Notes under the pieces: generated by a model
Seen by the model: the letters and a program-made list of their open reading frames with translations, nothing else
Database searches by the model: none
What the model was told of the DNA's origin: nothing
Program-made: the position numbers and the translations under genes
Shown here: piece after piece, positions 42,688 through 53,086 of the stretch
How the letters are laid out: every line of letters starts with the position of its first letter
Numbering within the stretch: the stretch's first letter is position 1
From: Tetragonia tetragonoides
Lineage: Eukaryota; Streptophyta; Magnoliopsida; Caryophyllales; Aizoaceae
Length of the DNA: 64,000 nt
Assembly: GCA_038025085.1 (NCBI GenBank)
Contig: CM076148.1
Coordinates: forward strand, 38,151,691-38,215,690
Direction of reading: 5' to 3'

Positions 42688-45172
42688 ATGACCAATCAAC
42701 CAGCATCGTCGTCCTCTGGCGCCGGGAAGCAGATTAGGTGTCTTCGCCGCTCGGCCGCCGAGGCTTTGAAGGAGACGGAGGAAAGTAAACATTTTATTCC
42801 TTTGACTAGGTGGGTCGCCAGGCTGGCAGAACTGTGGGGCCGCCTAGGACGAACTTTATCGCCAAACTTGCAATTCCGGCTGGTCCTGCCGGGACAGACG
42901 GATGTGATGTTCTTTCCTCCATACAATGGAATCGCCATCCATATGGGGATGATGGAGGCCGGTTTTCGCCTTCCTTGCATTCGTTCGTCAAGGATTATAT
43001 AAATGACTATGACGTCGCTCCCGCCCAGCTGTTGCCCAACTTTTGGCTATGCATGAACGAGTACATCGCCATGTGCAAGGTGATGGGATATCCTACGTCT
43101 TTGGACCTATTCAAGACCATGGTGAGGTTAGTTCCGCGCCGGTTGTATACAGTGTCTGTTTTGGACGACTTCCTTCGGGCTCGCCATCCCTGGGACAATT
43201 ATAAGGAATGGCGATCGAAGTGGGTTTACATAGTTAGGAAGGATAAGCAGGCCTTCGAGGATATCCCAAACTGGGACTGCGACGAGTCCCGCATTCCGAG
43301 TGGGTCAGACGCCGGTCCCCTTTAGCCTACCGATAGGGTGATCTTAGATAGCTTCCGCTCGGTGAGGACTTCGATGCCCAAGCCGAAGGGCGACGGGGGT
43401 ACGACTTCCTCCAAGAAGTCGAAGGCCTCTGAGGAGGTAAAGCATGTGTATCACGAGGTCCGGTATGCCCCTGATAAGGGCTGGTTTTCGTTGCATGGCT
43501 ATCTGTCGTACGTCGTTGCATAGCCTCCCAGACAGGCGTAAGTTTCCTTTGTTCCGTCGTCGTTTTATTTTGCCGTGAGTTGCTTAACCCCCCTCTTTAT
43601 CTTTGCAGATGTTCACGAGGCGATGGTGGTCGCCCAACACAGGGGCGAGGATATATCCGCTCACGCTATGCCGAGGGTGTTGGCGTATTGGAGGGCTAGG
43701 GGGCTGTCTTATGTTCCCAACGGCGTCGATCGGTCGCCGGTGTTAGGGTACGGGTCCGCTGAGGAGAGTACCCAAGGCGAAGGTCCTCGGGGGGCAACAA
43801 CTCTGCACCCGACTAGTCCCTTTGTTCAGACGAAAGTTCGTACTGAGGAACAATCTCGAGCCGCGGCGGCCATACGTCCTAAAAGGAAAGAGGTCGGGAC
43901 GCCATCGGCGTCGTCCGACGAGCCTTTGCTCAAGAAGAGGGGGCTGGAGCGAACATCGGACGAGGCGACGGGGGTGCTTGATGCTGAGGCGACCCCGAGG
44001 TCGCCCAGACGTCCCCTATTGGTGAGGAGGACGTCAGTCTTCTGAATCACTTGTCCTCAACCTTATCGGGCGATAACCCCGACTATAATCGGGTTTCGGC
44101 GTCGAGGGAGGGAACTCCACTAGCGCCAGATGACATCCCGGTGGTGAACCTGGATGGTGGCGAGACTGATGATGGTGGCAGCCGGTAAAGGGCGACGGGA
44201 CTAAGGAGGGAGGTGAGACTGCTAAGACCCCGCGCTATTTGTACCGTATCTCGGGCCAGCCCATGCCTTCCCAGGAGCACGTGTTCTGGAACGATGCTCA
44301 AAAAGAGGCGATAAAGGCCTTTGCCGACAAGGTTTCAACGCCAGATGCGGCTGAGGCGCTTTTGGGCGCCGTGGGTACCCGCGGTGCCTTGGCGTTTGTG
44401 CACGACCAACTCGCTGTTGTGAGTTTCTCGCTTTTGCTCTTTCATTTGCTTGTTTCGTCTAGTCTCTAACTGGTGTGTTTGTTGTTGTTTATTTTTTGCA
44501 GAGCTTGGCCGTTACCACCGGCTGATCAAGAGAGGCCAGGACGTTGAGGACTACCTTGACGAATCTTATGAGGCGAGGGGTTCCTTGGAGCAATACAAGA
44601 AAAAGGCTCAGTTTTGGAAGGACAAGTTCCTTGCTAAAGAGAAGGAGTACGATGCCGCGCGTAAGGATAATTCTGACGCCGATATGTTGAGGCGGGATGT
44701 GAAGTGGTGTGAGGATGATCAATCGGCGCTGAAAGATCAGTTGGCCGCTGCTGACCGCCGTCGGGAAGAGGCTGAGGCGAAGGTGGCAACTTTGTCTGAT
44801 GAGGCTAATCGCCTAAAGGATGAGGCGTCGAAGATGATGATCGCGAGGGACGACACTCTGAAGCGGACCGAGGAACTCTCTGAGAACAAATCTTATGCTG
44901 AGAAGATTTCCGGGTATCAGACGCAGGTGACGGCTATTTCTGCGAAGTTGAAGGACTTCGAGGATGCTTCTTCACAGGGTGATGGCGTGGAGGATTATAA
45001 GCAGTCGGAGGAGTATCGTCTGTATGGCGAGAGGGAGTACCACAGGGGGTTTGTTGCCGCTTGGACTCGCTGCACCGTCGTTCTTCAGGACCTGGTGGAC
45101 CCTGCGACTCAGCTGGCCATCTTGACTGGTCTTGACAAGTCGGTCGATGGCTCTGATTCCGTGAGTGGTTGA
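42688..45172 (+). pseudogene. Antisense unit 3: spliced gypsy-type 'transposase_28'-like gene, frameshifted
   Basis: The first part reads YNGIAIHMGMMEAGFRLP, then after a one-base loss near 42973 HSFVKDYINDYDVAPAQLLP and NFWLCMNEYIAMCKVMGYP, which resembles the Pfam 'putative gypsy type transposon' domain found antisense in Tat/Grande elements. Introns fit at 43538-43608 (GTAAGT...TTTGCAG) and about 44419-44501 (GTGAGT...TTTTGCAG). The last exon (44502-45172) encodes a long coiled coil (LGRYHRLIKRGQDVEDYLDE, RRREEAEAKVATLSDEANRL). Stops at 43323 and 43521 and frame changes near 44040-44240 damage this copy. Function unknown. Confidence 0.75.
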
Positions 45173-45263
45173 AGTTCTGTTTGTATTTATTGCTTTTTTG
45201 TTAAGACCATCTTGTAATCTGGACCCTTGGAAATTACGAAATATAATTTTGCCGTTTTCGTAC

Positions 45264-45306
45264 CACGTGTTCCTTCGTCTTGCTTGGGTTTTCTGTGTAT
45301 ATATAG
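45264..45306 (+). promoter_or_regulatory. Promoter of antisense unit 4
   Basis: G-box CACGTG at 45264-45269 and TATATATAG at 45298-45306, about 84 bp before the ATG at 45382. Confidence 0.6.
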
Positions 45307-45381
45307 CTTGGCTCCCGTGTATTATCTTGCTTTTCGTTTCATAATTTTATTCCCAGACGAGTGTGAGGGTAGTAAGTTCGC

Positions 45382-46685
45382 ATGGCTGGCGATAGACCTA
45401 TATGGGCCGATTCTCCTTAGCTTAACTCTCTTCCCCAAGATAATCCAGGGGTGTCATGTTCGGCTCGCCATGGGACGGCGTCGACGTCGAACCCGTCGTC
45501 GCCGGGCGTTGTATTGGCGTCGGACCCTCAACCGACCGGTGGCGAAGCTCCTACGGTCGCCCATTCTCAGGAGTACATTAATGCTTTGAGAGAATCCTTG
45601 TTGCCGAGGAAACTGAGGGCGCCGAAAAGGGCCCGTGTTCCCTCTGGCATTCCTTTGATGACGGAGCCTTTGACCGTCAGGATGCGAAATGATCCGTCAA
45701 TGGCTGCCCCTGTTGCTCCAAAGGCGGGTGATATTGGGCAGCATTTCTCTCGTACCGTTGATGGTAAGATTTTCATCGATGACGACGAGTTTGAGCGTCT
45801 GATGGACAGTGGGATGCTTGGTGAGCCGATGACGTCTCAGGCTTGTGATATACAACGTTATGTTGATGGCGATGGGCCTGGCGATGGTGGCGTTGGTGGG
45901 GGCGCCGTCGTTGGTGAGGCCGGGCGGTATCTGACCGGTGCTGGAGGCGGGGGGGCCCCGTGTCGTACGAGACGAAGGCTTTTCTTTTTTTGAGGCGAAA
46001 GCTCGGGGTGACATGGGCGCCATTGAGGGATTCTTTGCTCGGTTAATGGGAATGTCCCTTCGGCCGACTTGGCTCATATGTGTGGCCAGAAGGGGCGTCA
46101 GATGGACCGGATCCTACACTGTGCTTGCGAGTTCGCTGGGCGGGCTTCACACACTATTTTTACCCGCTGATGATCCGGGCGAGGAAGATTCTTCAGGAGA
46201 ATAAGGAGTTGCGGAAGGAGAATAAAGGGCTGCTGAGCCAGGTGGAGGAACATGTGTATTTGGCTGAGGCAAGGTTGCAGAGTAACCTCGCTACTCTCGC
46301 CAAGACAGCGGAGTTTGAAGAGGATCGGCGTCAACTAGTCAAGAAGATTGACGCCGTTTCCCGCAAACGGGATGCCTTGGCGCAATAGCTTGCGGATCTC
46401 ATGATGGCTGGGTACGTCGTCCCTTCGGCGCCTGAGCCGTCAAACGATACTTCGTTTGAGCTTGGTAGGGCGGAGGAGCGGCGGCATTTTTATGAGGCTT
46501 TTTGCCATTTATACCCACCCGCCGACTGGGTGGAGCTTGTGGAAGAGCTGGGCGGGATACAAGCGCTTACCGGCTCCGGCCCCTTCCCTGTTGGTGAGGA
46601 GTCTTCGGGTTGGCTGAGCGAGCCTGATCTGGGTCAGGATGAAACGGCACCGGCGGCTGATGGTGATGGTCTGATAGAGCCGTAG
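45382..46685 (+). pseudogene. Antisense unit 4 of the Tat element, frameshifted
   Basis: ATG at 45382 (MAGDRPIWADSP), an in-frame TAG at 45418, then continuous in the same frame through EYINALRESLLPRKLRAPKR and FIDDDEFERLMDSGMLGEP. Frame changes near 45960 and 46130 lead to ENKELRKENKGLLSQVEEHV (coiled coil), a TAG at 46386, and a C-terminal part ELGRAEERRHFYEAFCHLYP. Same plan as units 1-3: variable start, helical end. No known family. Confidence 0.55.
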
Positions 46686-46709
46686 GGTTTCCTGTTGATG
46701 GTTTTGCAC

Positions 46710-47145
46710 CGAGCGTTTTGCCCGACATTGGTCGGGGACTCTTGTGTTGTTGATTTATGAATAAGGACTTGTTTTTATTTTCGTCATTTTGCTAATTCTT
46801 TACTCAGTGTACGTGGAACTATTTTTAATGAACTGCCTTTAGCTGATTTGTATTTTTAATCAGAGTTCGTAAAATGTGCGAAGTTAGGTGAAAGCGTGTG
46901 TCATTTCATTCATGTAAATATTTTGCACCCTTAGGTGATTACAAGTGAATAATAGCAAATTACACAGCTGGATATCCTAGTCGCTGACCTAATTTAGCCG
47001 CCGCCTATTCGGCTGACGGGGGTCAGCTTCTTCAGGTTGCAAGTGTTCCATGTCATTGGTATGGGCTCTCCGTTCAATGTTTGGAGGCGATAGGTTCCTT
47101 GGCGTACTTCTTCCCTAATCATGTGTGGTCCTTCTCAGGTGGCAG
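46710..47145. other. Convergent 3' ends of pol and the antisense cluster
   Basis: 436 bp where the minus-strand pol and plus-strand unit 4 end facing each other. No coding signal. Transcripts from both sides would overlap here if termination is downstream. Confidence 0.5.
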
Positions 47146-48258
47146 TCAGCTTGCCAGATGTGGATGCTTTCCCGATGGCCTCGGTCTTCCTGAGCACCAG
47201 GTCTCCCGCGTGCAGAGGTCGGCGTCGGACCGTCTTGTTGTCTTGTTGTACTGCCTCGACATTCTGAGGCGATAGATTTCGGCCCTTAATAGGGCATCGC
47301 CCCTTTTCTCTGGCAGAATGTCGAGATCTTGTCGGTGGGAGGCGTTGTTGCCTTCCTCATTGTACATTAACACTCTCAGGGTTGGTTCTTTAACCTCAAT
47401 TGGAAGCACCGCTTCTGCCCCATACACGAGCATAAATGGCGTCTCCCCTGTTGCGTTCTTCTCCGTGGTTCTCAGTGCCCAGAGCACGTTCAGGAGCTCG
47501 TTGGCCAACAATCCTTTGGCTTCGTCGAGTTTTCTTTTCAACCCCAGGAGGATCTGTTTGTTGGAGGATTCAGCTTGCCCGTTTGCTTGTGGATGGGCGA
47601 CGGCGGTGAAGTTGTCGTTTATGCAGTATTTCTTCAGCCATTGTTGTAGTATAGGGGTTTCAAACTGTGCCGCATTGTCGAAGGTTATCTCCTTGGGGCA
47701 GCCAAAGCGTGTGATGATGTTACGCCAGACAAACTTCCGGACGTTTTCCTCCGCAATTTTGGTCACCGCCTCGGCCTCGATCCACTTCGTAAAGTAGTCG
47801 ACGGCGACTATAATGAACTTGCGTTGGTACTTCGCCGTTGGGAACGGTCCGAGGATGTCCATGCCCCAGTGGGCGAAAGGCAATGTTGTGGAGATGGGCT
47901 TGAGTTCGGTGGCGGGCTTGTGATACACGTGGGCAAATCTCTGGCATTTGTCGCATTTGGCAGAGTAGGCGACAGCGTCTAATCTCAGAGTTGGCCAGAA
48001 GTAACCCGTCCTGAGGGTTTTCGCGATCAGCGCTCTGCCGCCGATGTATGAGCTGCAGACGCCGTCGTGGAGATCGGACAACACTTTCTTTCTTGCTTTA
48101 GGGGTGATACACTTCAGCGGCGGCTGTGAGTACGAGAATTTGTACAACTGTCCTTCGAAAAGAGTGAACCATATTGATCTCCTTTCCACTTTTTCGGCCT
48201 CTTTCTTGTCCTCCGGCAAGGTTCTGTCGGTGAGGAATTGACTGATTGGGTCCTCCAA
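47146..48258 (-). CDS. Tat integrase
   Basis: 370 codons open. The HHCC finger (HDGVCSSYIGGRALIAKTL..., CDKCQRFAH), then WGMDILGPFP, ITFDNAAQFE and HPQANGQAESSNKQI supply D, D, E. NVLWALRTTEKNATGETPF and YGAEAVLPIEV are standard gypsy landmarks. The C-terminal tail after GDALLRAEIY looks scrambled (LCTRETWCSGRPRPSGK), probably one frameshift before the true end. Its 3' end faces the antisense unit 4. Confidence 0.9.
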   Translation of the reverse strand: MEDPISQFLTDRTLPEDKKEAEKVERRSIWFTLFEGQLYKFSYSQPPLKCITPKARKKVLSDLHDGVCSSYIGGRALIAKTLRTGYFWPTLRLDAVAYSAKCDKCQRFAHVYHKPATELKPISTTLPFAHWGMDILGPFPTAKYQRKFIIVAVDYFTKWIEAEAVTKIAEENVRKFVWRNIITRFGCPKEITFDNAAQFETPILQQWLKKYCINDNFTAVAHPQANGQAESSNKQILLGLKRKLDEAKGLLANELLNVLWALRTTEKNATGETPFMLVYGAEAVLPIEVKEPTLRVLMYNEEGNNASHRQDLDILPEKRGDALLRAEIYRLRMSRQYNKTTRRSDADLCTRETWCSGRPRPSGKHPHLAS

Positions 48259-48758
48259 GTCGAGCTTCTGTCTAGGATCAAGACTTCTTGCTTTTCTATG
48301 CTCCTTTCAGCTTCGACATCCCAGATGGTTTTGGCAGAGCTAGCTAGCTTGGACAACGCGTCGGCCTGGTTGTTGTCAGATCGAGGTACTTGTGTGATTT
48401 TGAAGCTTCTGAGTTTGGCGATCAGTTCTTGAGCTTTGGCCAGGTAGGTCAACATGTTCTTGTCTCGGGCCTCACATGTACCGTCGATTTGACCGACAAC
48501 CAGCTGAGAGTCTGAATGTGCTTCGACGCGGGATGCCCCTGCGGCGACACAATACTCGATGTCGGAGATTAAGGCATCGTATTCCGCCTCGTTGTTGGTG
48601 GCATTGAACTTGAACCTGAGGGCATACTCGTAATCCTCGCCTTCGGGCGACGTGCAAATGAGACCGGCCCCGGATCCTTGGTTTGTTGCCGAGCCGTCGA
48701 TATAAATTGTCCAAGGGACTTCGGGGTTATACGATGGGTTCGGGGTGCTTTCGGCCAC
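48114..48758 (-). CDS. Second, archaeal-type RNase H of the Tat element
   Basis: WTIYIDGSATNQGSGAGLIC (D1), NNEAEYDALISDIEYC (E), HSDSQLVVGQI (D2) and PRSDNNQADALSKLASS (D3) give a full catalytic set of the aRNH kind known from Tat elements. The frame runs 214 codons and then crosses into the integrase lead-in. Confidence 0.9.
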   Translation of the reverse strand: MAESTPNPSYNPEVPWTIYIDGSATNQGSGAGLICTSPEGEDYEYALRFKFNATNNEAEYDALISDIEYCVAAGASRVEAHSDSQLVVGQIDGTCEARDKNMLTYLAKAQELIAKLRSFKITQVPRSDNNQADALSKLASSAKTIWDVEAERSIEKQEVLILDRSSTWRTQSVNSSPTEPCRRTRKRPKKWKGDQYGSLFSKDSCTNSRTHSRR

Positions 48759-49052
48759 GAAGTCCGCCAGAGCGTCCCTGGCTCATACTCTATTCCAAGA
48801 CCTTGCAGATGCACGACCCATTTGAGCATTCTCCCGGCGTTGTCCTGCTTACCGAGGATATTTCTCAGAGAGTGGTCCGACAACACAACAACTTTGTGTG
48901 ATTCGAAGTATGGCATTAGTCTCTTGCTTGCCGTGTAAAGCGCCAGGACTACCTTTTCTAGGGTGGAGTAGCTGGCCTCAGCGCTGTTGCAGGCGTGGCT
49001 TGTATAGTACCCAGGTTGCTGGACTTTGTCTCTTTCTACAAGGAGGACGGCG
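48570..49052 (-). pseudogene. Tat RNase H (Ty3-type), partial reading
   Basis: MPYFESHKVVVLSDHSLRNI and GRMLKWVVHLQGLGIEYEPG are the end of the ordinary gypsy RNase H and connection region. The 5' part is only patchily open. It is followed directly by a second RNase H. Confidence 0.75.
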
Positions 49053-50223
49053 CTAACCGATGCATCTGATGCTCCCAGGTAACAAAATAGTTCTTCCCCT
49101 GGTTAAGGCGATACCATGGTGGGTACCTTGGTCAGGTAAATTTTTAGCTCGTTGAAGGCTTGCACTGCTTCGTCGGTCCAGCAGAATTTTGTGTTCTTCT
49201 TGATCGTGTTGAAGAACGGGGCGCTCTTGTCTGCTCCTCTGGCGCTGAAGCGTCCGAGCGCCGCTACACAGCCTGCGAGCTTCTGTACTTCTCGGACGAT
49301 TCGGGGTGGCTCCATGTTCATGATTGCTGCCACCTTGTCTGGGTGGGCGTCGATTCCCCTCTTGCTGATCATATACCACAGGAATTTTCCGGCCTGTACC
49401 CCGAAGACACATTTTTTGGGGTTGACCTTCATGTTGTACAGCCGCAGATTTTCGAAGGTCTGTTGTAGCTGCCTCCGAGCTTGGTTTTCACAATCATATC
49501 GTCCACGTATACTTCCATGGAGTCGCCCAGCTGATATTCGAATATCTTGTTGACCAACCTTTGATACGTTGCCCCCGCATTTTTGAGTCCGAAAGACATG
49601 GCTTTGTAACAGTAAAGCCCATGTTCCGTGATGAAGGCTGTGTTTTCTTGGTCGACCTCATCGAGGGGGACCTGGTGATAGCCGGAATAGGCGTCCATGA
49701 AGCTCTGTCCAGCCGTTGAGTCGACCATCCGATCAATCCTTGGTAGGGGAAACCCTCCTTTGGGTTGTTGAGGTCGGTGAAGTCTATGCACATGCGCCAT
49801 GACCCATTTGATATTTTGACCAGAACCACGTTATTGATCCAGCCGGGGTATCGGATGAATCCGGCTTCTAGTAGCTTCGCAACTTCCTCTTTCACGACCC
49901 TGTTCCTCTCGTCTCCCAAATGACGTTTCTTTTGTTTTACGGGGGTCGCCGTTGGAAGGATGTTGAGGCTGTCGCATTATGATGTCAGGACTGACGGGCG
50001 TCATATCCCTGGCGGAGAAGGCGAACACGTCCTGATATGTTTGGAGGAGCTGGATCATCGAACGTCTTTCGGCGCCGACCAGAGAGCTGCCGACCTTTAC
50101 AGTTCGGTCGGGACATGTTTCGTCAAGGGCTATTTCCTCTGTTGCTTCTACGGCTTCGGCTTTTTCCGTGGTTTCCTCCCGTGGGTCAATGTCGTCCTCG
50201 TTGGGCGCGACTGCGATGTTCAT
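49053..50223 (-). pseudogene. Tat reverse transcriptase
   Basis: Pieces in three frames: DVFAFSARDMTPVSPDII, then KLLEAGFIRYPGWINNVVLV and MCIDFTDLNNPKEGFPLPRI, AYSGYHQVPLDEVDQENTAF, VYVDDMIVKTK (active site YVDD), MKVNPKKCVFGVQAGKFL. Lesions near 49830-49920, 49760 and 49430. Confidence 0.9.
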
Positions 50224-50247
50224 GGCTTCTGCTGTCCGCTTTCCTTT

Positions 50248-51138
50248 TCACTCGGTTTTCTCCCAGTCGGTTTCAAGGATAGGCCGGACCAATGTGAAGT
50301 AGCACTCTCTGGCCGTCTTCTGGTCACCGTATAAGCTCCCGATCTCGCCGTCGTCGCACTCAAATTTCATCAGGAGCATATGGGTGGCGACGACTGCTCT
50401 GATTTTGTTCAAAGAGGGTCGACCGAGGATGAGGTTGTATGCGGAGGAGTCCTCTACCACTCGGAAGTTGATGAAGGTTGTCCAGTACTTTCCTGGAGGT
50501 CCGAAGCGAACCGAGCTCCCAAGTGGGTGGACGAACTTTTTTCCAAATCCGACTATGGGCCGGGTGACCCTCTGAAGATTATCTTCGCCATAATTCAGTT
50601 GTCGGAAGCAGTCGATGGAGATTAGGTCAGCCGAGCTGCCGCTGTCGATCAGTATCCTTTTTACACGTCGATCCTGGATTTTCAGTTCTACTACCATGGG
50701 ATCGTCATGTGGGGCAAAGATTCGTTTCATGTCTTCTTCTGTGAAGGTGATGGGCTTCATAGGCTTCGACGGCCCAGGTATGAGGAGCATGACTTGGGCG
50801 GCTTCCCTGACATAGGCTTTGTGGGCACTGATGGTTTTGTCGTCTAGCGGCAATCCCCCTGCGATAGTGGCGACAAAGTCGCCGTCGTCACTATCGGGCT
50901 CCGGTGGTTCTTTCTTGGCGACTGGTTTGGCCACGGCGTCCCTTCGGACATAGTTCTTGAGGCGGTGTTGGGAGAGGAGGAGGCGAAGCGCCCTCTCCAG
51001 GTCCTTGCATTCAGCTGTGGTATGCCCCACGTCTTCGTGGTAGTCGCAGTACTTGGCTTTGTCCCTGAACGGGTATGGTTGTCGAATCCGACTAAGATCC
51101 CTCAACCAATTCTTGTCCTTGATGTCGGTGAGGATCAC
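50248..51138 (-). CDS. Tat zinc-knuckle and aspartic protease
   Basis: Open for 296 codons. The knuckle CDYHEDVGHTTAEC (residues about 31-44) is the usual Tat variant. The retropepsin site ILIDSGSSADLISID lies near residue 160, with NLILGRPSLNKIRA as the C-terminal landmark. Starts 4 bp inside gag, in another frame, so production would need frameshifting or this is a lesion. The frame closes before RT. Confidence 0.9.
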   Translation of the reverse strand: MILTDIKDKNWLRDLSRIRQPYPFRDKAKYCDYHEDVGHTTAECKDLERALRLLLSQHRLKNYVRRDAVAKPVAKKEPPEPDSDDGDFVATIAGGLPLDDKTISAHKAYVREAAQVMLLIPGPSKPMKPITFTEEDMKRIFAPHDDPMVVELKIQDRRVKRILIDSGSSADLISIDCFRQLNYGEDNLQRVTRPIVGFGKKFVHPLGSSVRFGPPGKYWTTFINFRVVEDSSAYNLILGRPSLNKIRAVVATHMLLMKFECDDGEIGSLYGDQKTARECYFTLVRPILETDWEKTE

Positions 51139-52656
51139 CTCCCTTGGGTGCGAAAAAGGATATCGCTCGTCGCCTTCGTAGGAGAGGCGAGTGACCTTCT
51201 AGAGGACTCTTTCCGGGGTTTGGGGGTACCGTTTGTCATGATTTCGGCGCTCCTCTTCTTCCCAACTTGTGGGGGTGTCGCCTCTTTTTCTTTCTCTTTG
51301 TTGGAATATACCACTTCGGTGGCGGTACAGAAGCCCTCTGCTCTATCTAACGCATCGCGGAGGGAAGTGACCTTCTTTTTCACCAAGGCAAATTTGTATG
51401 TGCTGGGGGACAGCCCTTGCAGGAAGTAGGAGTAGGCGACCTCGTCGTTTACTTTTCCGATTTCTGTCTTTGCGGTATTGAACCTTTTGAGATATCCCCT
51501 TAGCGGCTCTTTGCGTAGCTGGACAACGCTTGCCAAGTGGGAGATAGTCTTCTCGGCCCGCTTGTTGTCGACGAAATGGTTGATGAATTTTTTCACCAGC
51601 GTTTTGAAATTGTCGATCGAGCCGCGTGGGAGTTCATTGAACCATTTAAGGGCGAGGCCTCTCAGTGTAGGAGGGAAGAACTTGCATAGGGTGGGAACAA
51701 CTGTCGTGTACATATACATGTTCGCCGTGTAGGCGTCCACGTGCTCACTGGGATCGATTAGGGCGACACCGTCGTACATGGCTATGGAGGGTACCTTGAT
51801 TTTCTCCACTCTTGGTGCGTACATGATGCTTCTTGTGAACGGCGAATCGGGCCGCTTCTCATCAACGTAAAGCTCTCCCAGCTTGCGCGACAATGACAGC
51901 ACGGAGTGGTTGTCGGCTTTATGGTCTCTGTTTTTCTCATGACCTTCATTGCGCCGGTGAGAAGACGACACCTTAATGGTCTTGCCCCGAGAGCGACTAC
52001 GAAACGTTCCCGAGCTGCATTCATCATCCGCGTACGGCGTTGACATGGAGGCTCTGTCTCTCCTCATTCGGACGATGGTCTGTCGGGCGTCAGGTTTCGA
52101 TGAGCCATCATGACGGGTTGTCGGTTCGCAGTCCTCGCCTCGCTCTTTCCGCCTTTGATTGATGATACCCCGGGCGTCAGGCCTCAGAGGGTTCCCCCAG
52201 CTCCCACATGGGCTGCTGTTCATTCTCCTGACGGTCCCGACGCTGGTTGAGGACATGGCGTACGTCTTCCGGGTCCAATTCTCGCCTGGGTAGGGGCCTT
52301 GGTCCTGCGTGGCCGTGAGCGGTCGCCAAGGGGGGACCAAAACTTCGGATTGGAAATGGGCGATGAACTGGAGGGGGCTGTGCCTTGAGGGCGTCGCGGA
52401 CCTCTTTCGCCACACCTTCCATAATCTTTTGCTGCATGGTGGTTATTGCTCGAGTGAGGTCTCCCTCGTATACGAGGCCCTCGATGATGGGTTTGCCGCT
52501 GGGCGTCGGTACCGAGCTTCTGAAAGGTGGTGGAGGTGTGGGCTGGGTGGCGTCGGGGTTTGGCGGGGGCCCGTGAGGGGCCTCCGATCCCGATCCCTCC
52601 GTTATGTCTTCCACCTCAGTCATTAGATAACTTTTGTATTGGTTTTGATTTTTCAC
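51135..52656 (-). pseudogene. Tat gag, frameshifted
   Basis: The start is probably MTEVEDITEGSGSE near 52623. A proline-rich N-terminus changes frame near 52180-52400, then the capsid domain follows: IDPSEHVDAYTANMYMYT, LALKWFNELPRGSIDNFKTL and EPLRGYLKRFNTAKTEIG. Ends at 51135, overlapping the protease frame. Gag forms the particle. Confidence 0.9.
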
Positions 52657-52671
52657 TCAACTAGGTAGTAC

Positions 52672-52689
52672 TCCCCACAGACGGCGCCA
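52672..52689 (-). other. Primer-binding site of the Tat element
   Basis: The minus strand reads TTTGGCGCCGTCTGTGGGG right after the LTR; TGGCGCC is the common start of plant gypsy primer sites. It fixes the element's orientation as minus. Confidence 0.85.
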
Positions 52690-52691
52690 AA

Positions 52692-53086
52692 TGTTGTGGG
52701 GTTTTTTCCTGTGTCGGGAGTACTGCTAATCGGGCGTTGGATTTCCGTCTCTTGGGCGACGGCTTCGGTACCTGCACATGCAAGAACGTTAACTAGCCCG
52801 GGGGGGTTCCGGGATCCCCGCTCCGAAGCTTAAGTTAGTCTTGGGTGTAGTGCCAGTAATGATTGGTTAAGAGTAGTTGTCTTTTCACATACCTCGAGAT
52901 TGGTATTTATAACGTGAAGTTCTCCCTGGGAATTGCCACTGGAGCGACAAGTGCCCTCTTGGGAGTGGCTATCGATGTCCAGCTCGTACGGTGGGCCTGT
53001 GCTGGGGCAAGCCCCATGGATTGGATTGACTTGGTTGCTTGGCACTTCCGGGCCTTTGGGTTTAGGCTTTATTTTAGGTCACAACA
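52692..53086 (-). repeat. 5' LTR of the Tat element
   Basis: 395 bp, minus strand TGTTGTGACC...CCCACAACA. Includes CACGTTATAAATACC near 52905-52920, a TATA box for genomic RNA. Confidence 0.95.

Larger units (their letters stand above)
40289..53086 (-). mobile_element. Tat-lineage Ty3/gypsy retrotransposon, 12.8 kb, near complete
   Basis: LTRs at 52692-53086 (5') and 40289-40692 (3') differ at roughly ten positions plus a G-run length, so the insertion is fairly young. Flanked by GTAAC (40284-40288 and 53087-53091). Primer site at 52672-52689. Order: gag, protease, RT, RNase H, second (archaeal-type) RNase H, integrase, then a 5.9-kb region of antisense genes. A second RNase H and a long 3' region with antisense reading are features of the plant Tat clade. 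Frameshifts in gag, pol and the antisense genes make this copy defective. Confidence 0.95.
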
